A stretch of 64,000 bases of DNA from Planctomycetota bacterium (GCA_023954375.1 JAMLIC010000020.1:1-64000); one strand, 5' to 3'; positions 35,241 to 42,920 are shown, counted from the first letter of the stretch. Made by a program: numbers and translations. The notes: generated from the sequence alone by a model not told the origin.

Positions 35241-35978
35241 CTACGAGGCCAGCTGCCGTAGCTCCGAGGCGAGGGCCAGCGCCTCGCGCGCGTCCCCTCC
35301 CACACAGCACCACACCTGCCCGCCCGGGCCGACCCAGCCGAGCAGGTGCCGCCCGTCCGGCGTGGTCATCACGAGGTACTTGCGGCCGTCCTCGAGGTGT
35401 CGCCCGTACCAGAAGTGGGTATGGGCGCTCGCCTCCCGGAACACGAGGAGCGTCGTCCCCTGGCGCGCGTACACCCCGACCGGCGCGCCGCCACCCACGG
35501 AGGAGAGGCGCGCGACGCCCACGCGCTCGAGCCCGGGGAGCGCCGGGACGCCCAGGTCAGGAGGGAGCGCGCTCGTCGGCGCCGCCACCAGGGCGTCCAT
35601 GATGAGCGCCTTCGTCGGGCAGTCGCCCAGCAGGCAGCGGGGCTCCACCTGCGTGAGCAGCGCCACCGCCAGCAGCAGGCTGGCCGCGGCGAGGAGCCGG
35701 GGACCTCTCAGGAAGCGGCGCCGCGAGGGGCGAGAGAGCTCGGCCTGCTCGCGCGCCCGCGCCCTGGCCACGAGCGCCCGCACGTCCACGGCGCCGGGAA
35801 CCGCCTCCACCGCCTTGACCAGCCCCTCGTGCAGGAGAGCCTCGGAGGCGGCCGCCAGCCTGCAGGCGGCGCAGCCCTGGAGGTGCGCGCGCACCCGGGC
35901 GTCCTCCTCTCGCGTCAGACCGCCGGCGGCCTGACCGGGGAGGAGGAGCAGGACGTCCTCGCAGCGGCTCGTGCTCAT
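35241..35978 (-). CDS. ZAS-type membrane anti-sigma factor
   Basis: 245 residues, overlapping the sigma gene by ATGA. The zinc-binding anti-sigma motif His32-x3-Cys36-x2-Cys39 (HLQGCAACR) is at the cytoplasmic N-terminus, one transmembrane helix at about 94-110, then a periplasmic domain of ~130 residues with Cys115/Cys120 (RCLLGDC), a His-rich stretch (SAHTHFWYGRH) and adjacent Cys (VWCCVGG). It should hold the sigma factor at the membrane until the periplasmic part senses a signal; the paired Cys/His make thiol oxidation or metal binding a reasonable guess. Confidence 0.85.
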   Translation of the reverse strand: MSTSRCEDVLLLLPGQAAGGLTREEDARVRAHLQGCAACRLAAASEALLHEGLVKAVEAVPGAVDVRALVARARAREQAELSRPSRRRFLRGPRLLAAASLLLAVALLTQVEPRCLLGDCPTKALIMDALVAAPTSALPPDLGVPALPGLERVGVARLSSVGGGAPVGVYARQGTTLLVFREASAHTHFWYGRHLEDGRKYLVMTTPDGRHLLGWVGPGGQVWCCVGGDAREALALASELRQLAS

Positions 35979-36679
35979 GACGACCGCTCCCGCGCCGCGC
36001 GGCGCTCCGCGTGGGCCCGCAGCGCCTGCTGGAGCCGCTGCCGCGCCCGGAACAGGCGGGACATGACCGTGCCCACGGGGGTCCCCATGGCCCTCGCGAT
36101 CTCCTGGTGGCTCAGGCCGGCCAGGCTGGAGAGGAGCAACGGGAGGCGGAACTCGTCCGGCAGCTGCTCGAGCCCCTCCTTCAGCCCCTCGTCGAGCTGG
36201 TCGGCGAAGGCCTCCCAGCCGAAGGCGAACAGCGCGCGCACGTCGGCGCCGTCGCTCGCCGCGTGCCCGTCGGCGACCGCCTCCTCGTCGAGCTGCCGCG
36301 CGCCCCTGCGCCCCTCGCGCTCGCAGCGCTGGAGGAACGTGTTCGTGATGATCTTCAGCATCCAGGCGCGGAAGTTCGTCCCTCGCTGGAAGCCCGCGAA
36401 GCCCCGCAGCGCGCGGTAGACGCTCTCCTGCACGACGTCGTCAGCGTCCGGACGGTTCCGGGTGAGCTTCAGGGCGTAGCCGCTGATCAGACCCATGTGC
36501 GGTGCGAGGAGCGCCTCGAACTCGTCGGGCTCACGCGGCTCGGCGGGGGTCGAGGGCACGGGGCGCCGTCCTCCGGGAAGCACGCGCCAGGCGGCGCCCC
36601 CGTGGGAGGGGATGCGCCGCGAAGGCCGTGGCGCCGCCTCGGCGCTGGACGGGCTGGATCGTATCGCCAACTCGGGCAC
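35975..36679 (-). CDS. ECF (extracytoplasmic-function) sigma factor
   Basis: 234 residues from GTG 36677-36679 (GGAG spaced 7). A ~50-residue Pro/Arg-rich start precedes sigma region 2 (TRNRPDADDVVQESVYRALR, FRAWMLKIITNTFLQRCE) and region 4 (LPDEFRLPLLLSSLAGLSHQ, EIARAMGTPVGTVMSRLFRA). It overlaps and precedes its anti-sigma. The promoter in front of it is the same GGAAT-N18-GTT type found in front of almost all units of this block, so it probably recognises that sequence and activates itself. Confidence 0.9.
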   Translation of the reverse strand: MPELAIRSSPSSAEAAPRPSRRIPSHGGAAWRVLPGGRRPVPSTPAEPREPDEFEALLAPHMGLISGYALKLTRNRPDADDVVQESVYRALRGFAGFQRGTNFRAWMLKIITNTFLQRCEREGRRGARQLDEEAVADGHAASDGADVRALFAFGWEAFADQLDEGLKEGLEQLPDEFRLPLLLSSLAGLSHQEIARAMGTPVGTVMSRLFRARQRLQQALRAHAERRAARERSS

Positions 36680-36712
36680 ATGTCACTCCATCGGGCGGCC
36701 TCGCCCGGACCC

Positions 36713-36740
36713 GCAACCGGTCCGAGCCTGCCGGCATTCC
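36713..36740 (-). promoter_or_regulatory. ECF-type promoter of the sigma/anti-sigma operon (autoregulation)
   Basis: Minus strand: GGAAT (36740-36736), 18 bases, GTTGC (36717-36713); start near 36,706, GTG at 36,679. Confidence 0.75.
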
Positions 36741-36764
36741 TCGGCCGCGTCACTCGCGCGCCCG

Positions 36765-36792
36765 GGAATGCCCGGGGGCGTCCGGAGATTGG
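36765..36792 (+). promoter_or_regulatory. ECF-type promoter of the DUF3179/AhpD selenoprotein operon
   Basis: GGAAT (36765-36769), 18 bases, ATTGG (36788-36792); start near 36,799; GGAGG then ATG at 36,814. Divergent from the sigma promoter, 24 bases apart. Confidence 0.75.
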
Positions 36793-36813
36793 AGTCGGAC
36801 CCGGAGGTTCCCC

Positions 36814-37854
36814 ATGCGCATCTCGCGCCTTTTGTCCATCTCCCTCGCGGCGCTCGTCTTCTCCTTCGCGGCGCTCGTCGCCCTGGACGGGCCCAGGCAC
36901 GTCTTGGCCGATGACTCCCTGGCCGAGGACTTCCGCCGCAACGCGCAGCGCGCGGCACCCCGCGACGCCTTCCCCGTGTTCGACGACCCGCCCATGGCAG
37001 ACGCCGCCCAGGCCGACCGGCTGCTCCGGCCCGACGACTGGATCATCGGCGTGGCGATCGGCGGGGAGGCGCGCGCGTACCCCGTGGCGGTCATGGGGAT
37101 CCACGAGCTCGGCAACGACCACTGCGGAGGCGTGCCAATCGCGGTCTCCTGGTGACCGCTCTGCCAGACGGCCATCGTGTATGGCCGGACCATGGAAGAC
37201 GGGACCGTCCTCAGCTTCGGGCATGAAGGCATCCTCTTCAGGAACTCCTTCGTCATGTACGACCGTCAGACCCGCTCGCTGTGGGTCCACACCACCGGGG
37301 AGGCGGTCACGGGCCCGCTCGCGGGCACGAAGCTGCGCTTCATCCCCTCGACCGTGACCCGCTGGCGCACGTGGCGGGAGCAGCACCCCGAGACCAAGGT
37401 CCTCGTGGGTCGCCGCGCGGAGGGGTTCATGGGGCACTTCAGCGCGGCCGAGCGCATGGAGCTCTTCGGGCTGAGCGTCACCACGCGCCCCGCAGGAGCC
37501 CCGGTGCTCATTCCCTACACCGCCCTGCGCGCGCGCGGCCTGGTGGGCGCCACCGTGGACGGCGCGCCGGTCGTCGCCGTCCTCGACCCCGAGACGGCGG
37601 CCGCGGCCGCCTTCGTCGCGCAGGTGGACGAGCAGACGCTCACCTTCGAGCCGCTGGAGGGCGACCGCATGCGCGACGCGGAGACGGGCAGCGTGTGGGT
37701 CCGCTCGCGCGGAGTGTGCGTCGAGGGGCAGCTCCAGGGCGCGCGCCTGGAGCAGCTCGTGGCCACGCCGTGGTTGATCCGCCGCTGGCAAGGCTTCTAT
37801 CCGGACGGGCGCGTGGTGGGTGCGCCCGACGAGCCCCGGCGCGAGGTGAGGTGA
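36814..37854 (+). CDS. Secreted DUF3179 selenoprotein (in-frame TGA = Sec114)
   Basis: 346 residues if TGA 37153-37155 is read as selenocysteine; otherwise translation stops after 113. Start ATG 36814 with GGAGG. Signal peptide RISRLLSISLAALVFSFAAL. The DUF3179 core spans the TGA: YPVAVMGIHELGNDHCGG, then PIAVSW-U-PLCQTAIVYG, where family members have T(Y)CPLC, so Sec replaces the first Cys of the CxxC-like pair (Cys117 is kept). Strong coding similarity continues on both sides. A 7-bp stem-loop starts 13 bases after the TGA. It is probably a periplasmic redox protein. Three bases before the next selenoprotein gene. Confidence 0.85.
37169..37187 (+). promoter_or_regulatory. Candidate bacterial SECIS element (DUF3179)
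   Basis: Stem CGGCCAT / ATGGCCG with 5-base loop CGTGT, beginning 13 bases after TGA 37153-37155; the loop contains G, as SelB-binding stem-loops do. Confidence 0.65.
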
Positions 37855-37856
37855 CG

Positions 37857-38399
37857 ATGGCCTGGATCGAGGTCCGCGGGGAGGACGAGGCCACGGGCCG
37901 GCTCGCCCGCATCTACGAGCAGCTCCGTCGCTCGGCGGGGGAGGTGGCGAACGTGCTCGCCGTCCAGTCGCTACGACCACGCGTCCTGGAGGCGCACCTG
38001 GACCTCTACCGGACGCTCATGTTCGCCGAGTCCGACCTGTCCAGGCGCCAGCGCGAGATGGTCGCCGTCGTCGTCTCGGCCACCAACGGGTGCCACTACT
38101 GAGTGGTCCACCACGGGGAGGGCCTCCTCGTCTCAGGCGGTGACCACACCCTGCTCGAGCTCCTGCGCGCCGGACGCCACGCCGAGGTGCCCGACGCGCG
38201 GGAGCGGGCCATGCTCGAGCACGCCGTCGCCTTGACCCGGTCGCCGGCCGGCGTGCGCGAGGCGGACGTGCAGCGGCTGCGGTCGGCGGGCTGGAGCGAC
38301 GCCGCCGTCCTCGACATCACGCTGGTGACGGCGTACTTCAACTTCGTGAACCGCGTCGCGGACGGCCTGGGCGTCGAGCTCGAGCCGGGACGCGGCTGA
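37857..38399 (+). CDS. AhpD-like selenoprotein (CHYU active site)
   Basis: 180 residues reading TGA 38100-38102 as Sec82. The sequence before and after the TGA is one CMD/AhpD domain: SRRQREMVAVVVSATNGCHY then U then VVHHGEGLL, exactly the N-x-C-x-Y-C-x2-HH redox motif with the second Cys replaced by Sec. The distal helices (ARERAMLEHAVALTRSPAGV, WSDAAVLDITLVTAYFNFVN) match the paralogue at 28,573. A stem-loop follows at 11 bases. Start ATG is 2 bases after the DUF3179 stop, so both are one operon. Confidence 0.85.
38114..38130 (+). promoter_or_regulatory. Candidate bacterial SECIS element (AhpD-like)
   Basis: Stem CGGGGAG / CTCCTCG (one G-T pair) with loop GGC, 11 bases after TGA 38100-38102. 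Confidence 0.5.
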
Positions 38400-38454
38400 C
38401 GGGCCGACCAGCAGCGCCGTCCGCGGGTCGCCGGCGCTCCTCGCCCGCGCGGCG

Positions 38455-38482
38455 GGAATGCCCGGCGGCCTGCCCCGGTTCT
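38455..38482 (+). promoter_or_regulatory. ECF-type promoter of the TlpA-like/kinase unit
   Basis: GGAAT (38455-38459), 18 bases, GTTCT (38478-38482); start near 38,489; ATG at 38,578. Confidence 0.75.
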
Positions 38483-38577
38483 CCTGGCGCCGGGTGACCA
38501 CGAGCGCTCGCGTCCGCTGCGCGCGGGCGGAGCGGCGAGCTCGTGACGCGCCGGCGCACACGGAACTGGAGGACGGT

Positions 38578-39144
38578 ATGCGGCTCGGTCGACGGTCGAG
38601 CATCACGGGGATCGGGTTCCTGCTGGGGGGCGCGGTGATCGCCGCGGCGGAGGCCCCGAAGCAGGTGAGCGGGGTCAAGGCCTGGGTGAACGTCCAGCCA
38701 CGCCAGGGCGAGCGCGGCCCGGACTGGGATCGCGAGATGAAGGGCGGGGTCGACTTCGCCCGGCTGCGCGGCAAGGTCGTCGTGCTCGAGTTCTGGGCCA
38801 CGTGGTGCCCCCCGTGCCGCGAGAGCATCCCGCACCTCAACGAGATGCACCGGGCGCACGGGGGCGAGGTCGTGGTCCTCGGCCTGACCGCGATCGATCG
38901 GAACCAGAGCGAGGAGCAGATCCGCACCTTCGTCCAGCAGAACATCCGCTACCCGGTGGGGATCCTCGAGGACGACGCGGTCTACCAGCGCTACGACGTG
39001 TCGGGGATCCCCCACGCCGTGGTCGTGGGTCGCGACGGGCAGGTCGTCTGGACCGGGAACCCGCACGACCCCGGGTTCCGGCGCGCGGTCGAGCGCGCGG
39101 CGGCCCCCGCGGCGCAGCCGACCTCGCGCCCGTCGCGGCGCTGA
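38578..39144 (+). CDS. TlpA-family thioredoxin-like protein
   Basis: 188 residues, ATG 38578 with GGAGG five bases before. An N-terminal hydrophobic segment (ITGIGFLLGGAVIAAAEA) should export or anchor it. Thioredoxin fold of the TlpA/ResA class: VVVLEFWATWCPPCRESIPH with active-site Cys77 and Cys80, then the cis-Pro region SGIPHAVVVGRDGQVVW. Likely a periplasmic disulfide reductase/oxidase, a plausible partner for the periplasmic selenoproteins just upstream. Eleven bases before a kinase gene. Confidence 0.9.
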   Translation: MRLGRRSSITGIGFLLGGAVIAAAEAPKQVSGVKAWVNVQPRQGERGPDWDREMKGGVDFARLRGKVVVLEFWATWCPPCRESIPHLNEMHRAHGGEVVVLGLTAIDRNQSEEQIRTFVQQNIRYPVGILEDDAVYQRYDVSGIPHAVVVGRDGQVVWTGNPHDPGFRRAVERAAAPAAQPTSRPSRR

Positions 39145-39155
39145 GGAGGTGCTCG

Positions 39156-40109
39156 ATGCCGACCGGGACGCCCCCGCTCGCCGAGCGCCATGCGCTCCTC
39201 GGCGGGCGCTACGCGCTCCTCGAGCGCTTGGCGTGCGGCGGCGCCTCTGAGGTGTGGAGGGCGCGCGACGCGGCGCTCGGCCGCGATGTGGCCGTGAAGC
39301 TCTCCCGTCCCGCGATGGGGGAGCCGGCGAGCGCCAGCGCCTGCGGCGGCGGCGCCGCGCTGGCGGACGAGCCGCAGGCGCTCCGCCGTGAGGCGCTGCT
39401 CCTCTCGCGCCTCCGCTCGCCGCACGCCGTGCTCGTACTGGACGTGGGGAGCACGGCGGCGGGGGCGCCCTTCGTCGTGCTCGAGCTGCTGAGCGGCTGC
39501 GATCTGTACAGCCTGGTCACGCGCCAGGGTCCCCTGCCCCCTCCCCGGGCCTGCCACCTGCTCGCGCAGGCCTGCGACGCGCTCGGGGAGGTCCACCGGC
39601 TGGGCCTGGTCCATGGGGACGTGACCCCTGGCAACATGATCGCCACGCGCGCCGGCGGCCTCGATGTCGACTTCCTCAAGCTCGTCGACTTCGGCCTGGC
39701 CGTCGACGGTGAGGGGAAGCAGGATGAGTGGGTGCGCGGGACCCCCGCGTTCATGGCCCCCGAGGTCGTCCTCGGCGAGCGGGCGGGGCCGAGGTCCGAC
39801 GTCTACGGCCTGGGGGCCGTCCTCTTCTGGTTGCTCACCGGGGGGCTGCTGTTCGAGGGCGACGTGGACCCGCTGGACGTCCTCGCGGCCCAGGTCGAGC
39901 GCTCCCCGCCCCCGCTCCCCGCCGGGCTCTCGCCCGGGCTGGCGGACCTCGTCAGCGCGAGCCTCGCCAAGGCGCCATCGGCCCGCCCGGCCGACGCGAG
40001 CGAGTTCTTGCTGCTGCTGGAGCGGGCCGGCGTCCCTCCCTGGCCGCGCGAGCTGGCCGCGCGCTGCTGGGCCGCGCACGGGGAATGCGCGCCCAGGCCC
40101 GCGTGTTGA
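39156..40109 (+). CDS. Ser/Thr kinase with HGD catalytic loop
   Basis: 317 residues, GGAGG seven bases before ATG 39156. Hanks kinase fold throughout: ACGGASEVWRARDAALGRDV with Lys48, the loop VHGDVTPGNM (HGD 153-155 instead of HRD), DFG 178-180, GTPAFMAPEVV. HGD is seen in some active bacterial kinases with lower dependence on activation-loop phosphorylation. No membrane or sensor domain; cytosolic. Cotranscribed with the TlpA-like gene. Its last bases contain another ECF-type promoter. Confidence 0.85.
   Translation: MPTGTPPLAERHALLGGRYALLERLACGGASEVWRARDAALGRDVAVKLSRPAMGEPASASACGGGAALADEPQALRREALLLSRLRSPHAVLVLDVGSTAAGAPFVVLELLSGCDLYSLVTRQGPLPPPRACHLLAQACDALGEVHRLGLVHGDVTPGNMIATRAGGLDVDFLKLVDFGLAVDGEGKQDEWVRGTPAFMAPEVVLGERAGPRSDVYGLGAVLFWLLTGGLLFEGDVDPLDVLAAQVERSPPPLPAGLSPGLADLVSASLAKAPSARPADASEFLLLLERAGVPPWPRELAARCWAAHGECAPRPAC
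40082..40109 (+). promoter_or_regulatory. ECF-type promoter with no downstream protein gene
   Basis: GGAAT (40082-40086), 18 bases, GTTGA (40105-40109), inside the kinase gene's 3' end; start near 40,116. The next genes lie on the opposite strand. Confidence 0.6.
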
Positions 40110-40556
40110 TCGAGCCACGGCGCCGCGGAGGCGCCTCATTCCACACTGCCTCGTTCCGCCTCCGCGGCGCCGGTCGCCTCCATCTCGTGCTCCGCACCGC
40201 TCCCGGGGTCCATCCACTGGAGTGACGAGGCAGGGCCGCCGCACGCGTGGCTCGAGCTGCCGCCAGGGTGGCTCCTGGGCAAGGCGCCGGCAGGCGCCGG
40301 CGCGCGCCGAGGCGAGCGGGGCGGCGGGCGCCCGGGCACCGGCGCGGGCCGCGTGACCGTGTCCGGGTTTAGTCCGTGTTCTACGACGTGTGCCTCGACG
40401 CGGATGGGACGTGTCTTCACCTGAGGCTGGACGTCACCGTGGAGCTCCCACGCTGAGAGGCTCTTCCTTCCTGGTTGACGGCATGACACCGTGCACACGG
40501 TCGGGCGCTGTGGGTCCCGATGGCCACGCGAGCAGCGGCCACGCGGGCCGCGCAGG
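40110..40556 (+). ncRNA. Possible ECF-dependent noncoding RNA region with a 15-bp hairpin
   Basis: 447 bases without a convincing gene. Right after the predicted start is a perfect 15-bp stem (40119-40133 with 40157-40171, arms GGCGCCGCGGAGGCG / CGCCTCCGCGGCGCC) with a 23-base loop. A small open frame (ATG 40085 to 40225) overlaps it but its ATG lies upstream of the transcription start. Either a structured small RNA or just the terminator of the kinase gene. The rest of the gap shows nothing. Confidence 0.35.
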
Positions 40557-41088
40557 TCACTCCCGGCCGTCCGTCTGCACGCCCAGGGCGCGGAGCGCCG
40601 CGAACACCGCCGGTCCGTCGAGGGCGTCCGGGCCGCGCGGCCCGCGGTAGACGACCCGCCCGGCAGCGTCGAGCACGTAGACGCGGAAGGGGGCGGCGTC
40701 GAAGGCGCGCGCGGCGTGGCCCTCCGCATCGCGCAGCGCCGGCGCGCCGACGTCCAGGGGCGCCGAGGAGGGCTCGGCCTCGGGGTGGGCCTCCGCCACC
40801 CGCACGACGCGCACGTGCACGGCCGGTCCCAGCGCCACCAGGCGGGCCAGGGTGCTCACCGAGCACCGCAGCGCCGGTCACGTGTAGGACCCGAAGACCA
40901 GCACCGTCGGGCGCCCGCGCAGGCTGGAGAGCGCCACGGCGCCGGACCCGGCCCTCGAGGGGTAGGACGAGGTCGGGCGCCAGGGCGCCCGGCGCGGGGC
41001 CGCCGTCGCGCCGACCCGCGAGCAGCGCGGCCGTGATCGCGACCAGGCCGCCTGCCATGAGCCAGGTCTGGCGCCGCCGCGGGCTCAT
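40557..41088 (-). CDS. Deiodinase/thioredoxin-fold selenoprotein, frameshifted in this assembly
   Basis: Start ATG 41086-41088 overlaps the previous stop (ATGA). The N-terminus is a membrane anchor (RRQTWLMAGGLVAITAALLA) followed by GALAPDLVLPLEGR. The homologous reading then switches frame near 40,950 (one extra base in a G run; LPLEGRSGAVALSSLRG would result) and continues RGRPTVLVFGSYT-U-PALRCS with TGA 40878-40880, the FGS-x-T-U-P signature of deiodinase-like selenoproteins. The rest (VYVLDAAGRVVYRGPRGPDA) completes the fold. A 6-bp stem-loop begins 10 bases after the TGA. Last gene of the AhpD-HMA-peroxiredoxin operon. Confidence 0.75.
40851..40867 (-). promoter_or_regulatory. Candidate bacterial SECIS element (deiodinase-like)
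   Basis: Minus strand stem GGTGCT / AGCACC with loop CGGTG, 10 bases after TGA 40880-40878. Confidence 0.6.
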
Positions 41089-41651
41089 CCCGCGCACCGG
41101 CGGAGGAAGTCGTCCACGGCCTCGAAGGGGATGTGCTCGGCGATCGTGCGGCCGTAGAACGCCTGGTCGATGACCCCGTCGGCGCGGATGAGGAAGTCCC
41201 CCGGGACGCGGGTGATGCTCCCCTCGGGACGCCCTGGGAGGAAGCCGCGAGCGAGCGCCGCGCCGAGCGCGCCCAGGTTCGCGGGCGCGAGCAGCGCGCC
41301 CAGGCGCGCCTCGAGGCCGTAGAGGCGGTAGAGCGCCTCCTGGGGGTCGGCGACGAGCGGGAAGGGCGGGCGCTGCGCCCCCACGGCGCGCGCGATGGAC
41401 GCGGGCGGGGACTGGAACACCGCCACGACCGAGAGCCCGCGCGCGGCCAGCTCCTCGTGCCGCACGATCATGCCGCGCACCCTCAGGTTGCACAGCGGGC
41501 AGGAGGCGTAGCGGAAGAACGCCAGCCAGCGCGGCCCCTGCAGCTCGCCCAGGCGGACGAGCCGCCCCTCGTGGTCCCGCGCCTCGAGCTCGGGCGCAGG
41601 GTTCCGGGCTACAACCTCATGGGACGGCGCTCCTGGTCCAGGGCCGCTCAG
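41085..41651 (-). CDS. Peroxiredoxin-like (AhpC/TSA) protein, probable CTG start
   Basis: 188 residues. The frame has no ATG, GTG or TTG before the conserved core; the only reasonable start is CTG 41649-41651, which overlaps the TGA of the HMA gene (CTGA) and follows a GGAGGG. The fold is clear: RNPAPELEARDHEGRLVRLG, FFRYASCPLCNLRVRG (Cys51, Cys54) and ITRVPGDFLIRADGVIDQAF. This is the 'peroxiredoxin-like' group that usually sits with AhpD-like genes. Likely reduces peroxides or disulfides. Confidence 0.8.
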   Translation of the reverse strand: MSGPGPGAPSHEVVARNPAPELEARDHEGRLVRLGELQGPRWLAFFRYASCPLCNLRVRGMIVRHEELAARGLSVVAVFQSPPASIARAVGAQRPPFPLVADPQEALYRLYGLEARLGALLAPANLGALGAALARGFLPGRPEGSITRVPGDFLIRADGVIDQAFYGRTIAEHIPFEAVDDFLRRCAG

Positions 41652-42331
41652 GGCCCTCCCTGGCTCTTCACGCCCGCGGCCCCCCGCTCCCTCGCGGGGA
41701 TCGTGAGTGAGCAGCTGCTGCCGCGCCGCGTCAGCGTGACCTCGATGGGGCCCAGCGCCTCCAGGCCGAGCGGGAGGCGCAGCTCCGGCGCGTCCGCCGT
41801 CCAGGTGCCGGTCTGCCGCCAGGCACCGCCGCTCGCCACCGGCTCCACGGGCCGCACGGTGACCTCGACCGCCTCGCGGCGCGGCCCGGGGGCGCGCAGC
41901 AGCAGCACGCCGCCCTTCGCGTCCGACGGCGCCACCACCGACCACGGCTCCCCGTCCCAGCGGACCACCGCGCGGACCTCGCGGGGCCCCTCGCAGCGGT
42001 AACCCTCCAGCGCATCGACCCTGCGGGCCAGCGCGGCCGGCTCGACTCGCCGCGGGTCGTAGCTCACCTGCACACGGCCGCGGGCCACGTCGACCACGAC
42101 CTGGTGGACGCCCTCGATCCGGGCCAGGGCGTGGTCGAGCTGGAGCGGGCACCACAGGCCGCAGCTCAGGCCGCCGACGACCAGGTCGACCTCGTCGTAG
42201 CGCCCGGGCAGGGCCGGGGCGCCGGTCCCCAGGGCGCCGAGCCCGGCCGCGGCCAGCACCGCCGCCGCCCAGGTGATCCGGCCCACCGCCGGGGCGCCGC
42301 CCGCCGCCGCCCGCCGCGTCCTCCCCGTCAT
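41648..42331 (-). CDS. Membrane-anchored heavy-metal-associated (HMA) domain protein
   Basis: 227 residues. A membrane segment (about 19-36) precedes an HMA-like domain: VDLVVGGLSCGLWCPLQLDH, where Cys57 and Cys61 give C-x3-C instead of the usual C-x2-C, then ALARIEGVHQVVVDVARGRV and VSYDPRRVEP. A second beta domain with one Cys pair (GSSCSLTIPARE) follows. Suggests periplasmic soft-metal or metalloid binding. Middle gene of the operon that starts with the AhpD-like gene at 42,920. Confidence 0.75.
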   Translation of the reverse strand: MTGRTRRAAAGGAPAVGRITWAAAVLAAAGLGALGTGAPALPGRYDEVDLVVGGLSCGLWCPLQLDHALARIEGVHQVVVDVARGRVQVSYDPRRVEPAALARRVDALEGYRCEGPREVRAVVRWDGEPWSVVAPSDAKGGVLLLRAPGPRREAVEVTVRPVEPVASGGAWRQTGTWTADAPELRLPLGLEALGPIEVTLTRRGSSCSLTIPARERGAAGVKSQGGP

Positions 42332-42344
42332 CGACGCACCGCGC

Positions 42345-42920
42345 TCAGCTCGCCTCGCACGCGGGCGTCGCCGCGTCCGCGCTCCAGGCCGCGCCCGCGA
42401 ACGCGTCGTCCAGCCGCGTCCCCGCCAGGTGGTTCGTGTAGTTGGAGAGGGTCTTCAGGCCCACGCCCAGCACGACCTCCAGCGCCTGGCGCGGCCCGTA
42501 GCCGGCGGCCTGAAAGGCCTGCTGCGCCGCGGGGTCCGGCCAGCCGCGCGACACGACGACGGCGACGGTGAAGCGGCGCAGCGCCTCGAGCTTGCCGTCC
42601 TGGAGGGGCTCCCCCGCGCGCAGGGCGGCGAGCACGCCGTCGGCGACCCCCTGGCCGGCGGCGATGACCGTGTGCGCCGCGACGCAGTACTCGCAGGCGT
42701 TCGCGCGGCTCGCGGCGAGGAGCACGACCTGCCGCTCCGTCGCGTCGAAGGACGTCTGCTCGAACGCGCTGGCCAGGCTCAGGTAGGCGTCGAGGAGGGG
42801 CGGGGCGTCGGCCATCGTGCCCAGCAGGTTGGGGACGAAGCCGAGCCTGCGCCGGACCTTGGCGAGCGTCTCCTGCGCCTCCGCGGGGGCGCTCTCCAGG
42901 TCGTGAACGGGATGCGTCAT
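42345..42920 (-). CDS. AhpD-like alkylhydroperoxidase family protein (CEYC)
   Basis: 191 residues; ATG 42918-42920 with GGAGGAG directly upstream. CMD domain: RLGFVPNLLGTMADAPPLLD, ANACEYCVAAHTVIAAGQG, GYGPRQALEVVLGVGLKTLS, NYTNHLAGTRLD. Third AhpD-type protein of the regulon beside the CPYC and CHYU forms. Leads the operon AhpD - HMA - peroxiredoxin-like - deiodinase-like selenoprotein. Confidence 0.85.
   Translation of the reverse strand: MTHPVHDLESAPAEAQETLAKVRRRLGFVPNLLGTMADAPPLLDAYLSLASAFEQTSFDATERQVVLLAASRANACEYCVAAHTVIAAGQGVADGVLAALRAGEPLQDGKLEALRRFTVAVVVSRGWPDPAAQQAFQAAGYGPRQALEVVLGVGLKTLSNYTNHLAGTRLDDAFAGAAWSADAATPACEAS

Noticed and set aside
37153..37155. TGA as a true stop separating two genes
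   Set aside because: The DUF3179 family core runs across it, the downstream frame lacks a good start and a SECIS-like stem follows.
37485..37515. GGAAT (minus strand) inside the DUF3179 gene
   Set aside because: Within coding sequence and without an NTT element at the required spacing.
40110..40142. Second GGAAT (minus strand) near 40,138
   Set aside because: Position +18 reads CGTGG; no -10 match.
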